Translations under genes and position numbers: made by a program
Origin: JANWHZ01 sp035758575
Lineage (GTDB): Bacteria > Patescibacteriota > Saccharimonadia > Saccharimonadales > UBA4665
DNA length: 7,414 nt
Direction of reading: 5' to 3'
Assembly (NCBI GenBank): GCA_035758575.1
Contig: DASTXH010000043.1
Coordinates: forward strand, 1 to 7,414
In this document: positions 5,669 to 7,414 of the stretch, piece by piece
How positions within the stretch are numbered: the stretch's first letter is position 1
How the letters are laid out: the number at the start of each line of letters is the position of its first letter
Notes under the pieces: generated by a model
Told to the model about the DNA's origin: nothing
What the model saw: the letters and a program-made list of their open reading frames with translations, nothing else
The model's database searches: none

Positions 5669-5689
5669 CGAGTCCTGTCACCCCTGCCA
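5669..5689 (+). repeat. 21-bp direct repeat, copy 2 (displaced tRNA-Trp 3' end; att-like)
   Basis: An exact copy of 5480-5500 placed 189 bp downstream. No AGGGGTG-like partner for its acceptor strand lies in 5540-5668, so this is not a second whole tRNA. It is followed directly by a terminator hairpin, as the real tRNA end is, which suggests that this boundary was once the end of the tRNA gene. Confidence 0.9.
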
Positions 5690-5728
5690 TGAAAAATAGC
5701 TCGGGCTTTTGTCCGGGCTATTTTTCAT
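5689..5728. terminator. Strong bidirectional terminator between the tRNA region and the HAD gene
   Basis: ATGAAAAATAGC (5689-5700) pairs exactly with GCTATTTTTCAT (5717-5728). TCGGG/TCCGG inside extends the stem to about 17 bp (two G-T pairs), closing on a CTTTTG loop. Both arms end in A or T runs, so it can stop transcription from the left (tRNA side) and from the right (HAD gene on the minus strand). The stretch 5729-5829 to its right holds no gene or strong structure that I can see. Confidence 0.85.
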
Positions 5729-5829
5729 TGTGGCGTCTGGGCTGCAGCACCACATTCGCTGGCCGGCGGTCGGATGTGCCTTGAGCAAGCACCCGATTGC
5801 TTATCGAGCATTTTGCACTGCGGTGGGGT

Positions 5830-6486
5830 TTATGCGCCGAGTGCTTCAATATACGCAGGCAAATCACGAAGCGTGACAAGTGCCGGCGCATTGACACTAG
5901 CAAACGCTTTCTCCGCTGCCGGCGTCCGCGCTATGCCAACAAAATGCATGCCGGCGCCTTTACTTGCTTGGTAGTCGGTCTCCATGTCGCCTACATACAA
6001 CAGCTGGCTTGCAGATATAGCCTTTTCGCCAAAGTGCATCAAGAGAGGTTGAAAGACTTCAGGGTTGGGTTTGTGGACTTCGGTATCATCGGCAGACTGT
6101 ATATACATAAATGTATTGAGATGAAAGCCACTGTTTTGCAGATCGCCGGTAACGAGCCTGCGAGATGCCGAGCTAAGTACGCCTAGGTGAAATGACCTGC
6201 TCAATATATTTACTGCATACAGTGCATCGTCGTACGCTTGGTTTTTGAAGTCGCCCACAATAGACATGTAGTTTTCTATGATACGGTCCGTTGCCTCGAC
6301 ACGGTTGAACAGCTCGTCCATAAGGGTCGGAAAAGGCTTGCCCCAATGAGCGAGCAGATGTTCGTCGGTAATGTCGAGATTATAAAACTGCTTGCCTGCG
6401 GTCTGTAGCGCCTTGAACTTTGTCTGTTTCGTTTGCAGCAGCGTATCGTCTAAATCAAAAATGATGCCTTCAATCATAGGCGCCAT
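5830..6486 (-). CDS. HAD-superfamily hydrolase (phosphatase type)
   Basis: A 218-residue haloacid-dehalogenase-fold enzyme, most likely a small-molecule phosphatase. Motif I is DLDDT (11-15), with Asp11 the nucleophile and Asp13 the acid/base. The alpha-helical cap occupies about 20-95. Motif II is VLSSAS (103-108), motif III is HKPNPEVF (138-145, Lys139), and motif IV is GDMETD (166-171), binding Mg through Asp167 and Asp171. All catalytic residues are present and the length is typical of the phosphoglycolate phosphatase/HAD-IA group; the substrate cannot be read from sequence. Two ATGs compete: 6486, and 6477 three codons later, which gives MIEGIIFDLDDT, a common HAD N-terminus. Neither has a ribosome site. 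A TTG at 6576 would overlap the AHSA1-domain gene and is unlikely. The gene follows the AHSA1 gene after 49 nt and ends before the bidirectional terminator at 5689-5728. Confidence 0.9.
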   Translation of the reverse strand: MAPMIEGIIFDLDDTLLQTKQTKFKALQTAGKQFYNLDITDEHLLAHWGKPFPTLMDELFNRVEATDRIIENYMSIVGDFKNQAYDDALYAVNILSRSFHLGVLSSASRRLVTGDLQNSGFHLNTFMYIQSADDTEVHKPNPEVFQPLLMHFGEKAISASQLLYVGDMETDYQASKGAGMHFVGIARTPAAEKAFASVNAPALVTLRDLPAYIEALGA

Positions 6487-6514
6487 AGTAACAAAATACG
6501 TGTCAGGGAGACAA
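6485..6514 (-). promoter_or_regulatory. Candidate promoter of the HAD hydrolase gene
   Basis: On the minus strand TTGTCT (4 of 6 to TTGACA) and TACTAT (complement of 6485-6490, 4 of 6 to TATAAT) are 18 bp apart. TACTAT overlaps the ATG at 6486 and lies 7 nt before the ATG at 6477. If the promoter is real, the mRNA is leaderless and 6477 is the true start. A small inverted repeat, CAGGG/CCCTG, overlaps the -35 region. Confidence 0.35.
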
Positions 6515-6535
6515 CCCTGCCGACATGTTCTTAAG

Positions 6536-6973
6536 TTACCCGCGCGGGCCTGGGGCTGGGCAATTGCCGGTTTCAACCCATGATGTCAGGTCGCTGAGAT
6601 GTGCATCCCATCCCTTGCCCGGTACGTCCATGCCGGCATAGGCTTCCCAGCCCGCACCTTCGCCGATACCGCTATGGGTTAGTGTAACCATGGTGCCGCC
6701 GTTTTCTTCGGACAGTGCAAACGAAATGGTGGTTGGGGATGGCGAGAATTGCCCTTCCCATACGAAGCTGAATAGTTTGTTCGGTTCTACTGAAACGATG
6801 TTGCCGCCCTCTCCCATGCCTGGCATCCATTCGATATGGAACTCGCCGCCTGGCCGTAGATCAATGGTGGCGGTTGGCACGAACCAGCGTTCCAGCTGGG
6901 TTTTATCAGTGAGTGCAGCAAAAACCTGCGTAGGAGTTGCCTTGATATGTATTTTTTTAACGATTGTCTTCAT
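6536..6973 (-). CDS. AHSA1/SRPBCC-fold (START-like) domain protein
   Basis: A 145-residue single-domain protein of the AHSA1 (Aha1 C-terminal-like) SRPBCC family, a helix-grip fold with a hydrophobic ligand cavity. The N-terminal strand reads KKIHIKATPTQVFAALTD (6-23), followed by LERWFV (27-32). The central block GGEFHIEW (42-49) and GNIVSVEPNKLFSFVWEG (57-74) is the strand pair that defines the family. TMVTLTHSGIGEG (93-105) is the next strand, and a C-terminal helix runs about 119-133 (GKGWDAHLSDLTSWVE). Length and order are typical. Ligand and role are unknown; relatives act as stress-linked or chaperone-associated proteins. The ATG at 6973 has GAGAG 10 nt upstream, a modest ribosome site. 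Confidence 0.9.
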   Translation of the reverse strand: MKTIVKKIHIKATPTQVFAALTDKTQLERWFVPTATIDLRPGGEFHIEWMPGMGEGGNIVSVEPNKLFSFVWEGQFSPSPTTISFALSEENGGTMVTLTHSGIGEGAGWEAYAGMDVPGKGWDAHLSDLTSWVETGNCPAPGPRG

Positions 6974-7002
6974 ATCGATGTAGCTCTCGTTTATTCGTAG
7001 CC

Positions 7003-7414
7003 CTATTTTAGCATGGGGCGCTGGCGAAAGCCGTTGCAGTCGTCGCGCATTAGCACCGCCGGGCTAAAGGCCTTTGTTTGATGTCCGCCCGAGGGGTATC
7101 GGATAGCTGTACCCTTGTGCGTTATAGGCGATTGCGCGGTTGGCGACATCGTCAATATTTTTGTATCCGAGGTTATATACATCCTGCAGGTCATCTTCTG
7201 AGGGCTGCTCCGGGTAGACGCTTAGGATAGCTAGGCCTAGCTTGGTAGTTTGGAAATTTTGGGCGATGGTGGCGCGCCGTCTATGTCGTAGACTTGGCCG
7301 AATATATCTGCCTCCGCGCGGCAGAACGACAATGCATACCACACGGCGGTTGCGCCAAGTTTTTGGGCGCAGCTTGCATGCTGCGCCTCGTGACGCACGA
7401 AATAGTTTATAAAC
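7003..7414 (-). pseudogene. Frameshifted gene with an HEAQH motif (5' end beyond window)
   Basis: Three protein-like segments join only across two frame changes. Segment one runs from 7413 to about 7260. It contains VRHEAQHASCAQKLGATAVW, a HEXXH-type zinc-peptidase motif of the HEAxHAxxAxxLG kind (as in M41/M50-like peptidases), then SFCRAEADIFGQVYDIDG; that frame stops at TAG 7239-7237. Segment two, in another frame, runs from about 7260 to about 7095 (LGLAILSVYPEQPSEDD, then DVYNLGYKNIDDVANRAIAY) and stops at 7064. Segment three is back in the first frame, from about 7095 to TAG 7005-7003 (GGHQTKAFSPAVLMRDD, CNGFRQRPMLK). The switches fall near CCCAAAATTTCC (7263-7252) and ACCCCTCGGGCGG (7097-7085), homopolymer runs that are prone to indels or sequencing error. 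It may therefore be a decayed gene or an intact one misread. Peptidase function is inferred from one motif only. Confidence 0.55.
7005..7013 (-). promoter_or_regulatory. Candidate extended -10 promoter of the AHSA1-domain gene
   Basis: On the minus strand the sequence reads TGC TAAAAT (complement of 7005-7013): TGN plus a -10 box matching 5 of 6. No good -35 is visible, as is common for extended -10 promoters. Transcription would start near 6998, giving a 25-nt leader with the GAGAG site. The -10 overlaps the final codons and stop (TAG, 7005-7003) of the upstream broken gene. Confidence 0.5.

Noticed and set aside
5669..5689. A second tRNA gene
   Set aside because: Only the 3' strand of the acceptor and part of the T arm are present; no pairing 5' acceptor strand exists upstream.
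5436..5690. An 84-codon minus-strand frame across the tRNA and insert
   Set aside because: It contains the AGVTGLEPATNGFG-like peptide, which is the antisense translation of a tRNA gene and a well-known annotation artefact.
5467..5784. A 105-codon plus-strand frame through the insert and both terminators
   Set aside because: It starts inside the tRNA, crosses two terminator hairpins, and its sequence is explained by the palindromes.
7237..7263. Programmed -1 frameshifting in the HEAQH gene
   Set aside because: The AAAATTT run is not in the X-XXY-YYZ register relative to the first frame, no strong downstream hairpin is seen, and a second opposite shift would also be needed.
1..7414. CRISPR array or tandem repeats
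   Set aside because: No regularly spaced repeats were seen; the only clear long direct repeat is the 21-bp tRNA-end pair.

Overview
This window looks like a piece of a compact bacterial chromosome of roughly half G+C. It carries seven intact or window-truncated protein genes of recognisable kind or good coding quality, one probable broken gene, and one tRNA. Gene spacing is tight, leaders are short, the histidine kinase has no partner in view, and secE encodes a short single-span protein with a long basic N-terminus. These traits would suit a small-genome lineage such as the Candidate Phyla Radiation (for example Saccharibacteria), but no marker here proves it. TGA is used as a stop (end of the 426-1091 gene), so there is no sign of UGA recoding.

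Layout. 1-348 (-) is the N-terminal part of secE. 426-1091 (-) is an unrecognised 221-residue protein. It diverges from a membrane family-2 glycosyltransferase at 1175-2683 (+). The glycosyltransferase converges, with only 12 bp between stops, on a tight minus-strand operon: P-loop kinase (4579-5244), then a YgjP/DUF45-type zinc metallopeptidase (3832-4563), then a soluble PAS-histidine kinase (2696-3823). Upstream of the operon and pointing the other way is tRNA-Trp(CCA) at 5425-5500. After it come a strong terminator, a hairpin-rich stretch of about 190 bp that ends in an exact 21-bp copy of the tRNA 3' end, and a second strong terminator. Next on the minus strand are a HAD phosphatase (5830-6486) and an AHSA1/SRPBCC protein (6536-6973). 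The right edge (7003-7414, -) holds a gene with an HEAQH motif whose reading frame appears to shift twice.

The most unusual part is the tRNA-Trp 3' region. The tRNA end (CCA included) is repeated 189 bp downstream. The interval has no credible ORF and is packed with nested inverted repeats. Each copy of the tRNA end is followed at once by its own long, bidirectional terminator-like hairpin. This is the geometry left by site-specific integration into a tRNA gene, but the insert is far too small for a normal integrative element. It could be a miniature non-autonomous element, a deletion scar, or a structured RNA with a tRNA-derived tail.

A second pattern concerns starts. Three genes that appear to be first in their transcript (glycosyltransferase, P-loop kinase, HAD phosphatase) have -10-like hexamers 7-11 nt from the start codon and no Shine-Dalgarno. 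The internal operon gene (metallopeptidase) has a perfect AGGAGG. This suggests leaderless or nearly leaderless mRNAs for the promoter-proximal genes.
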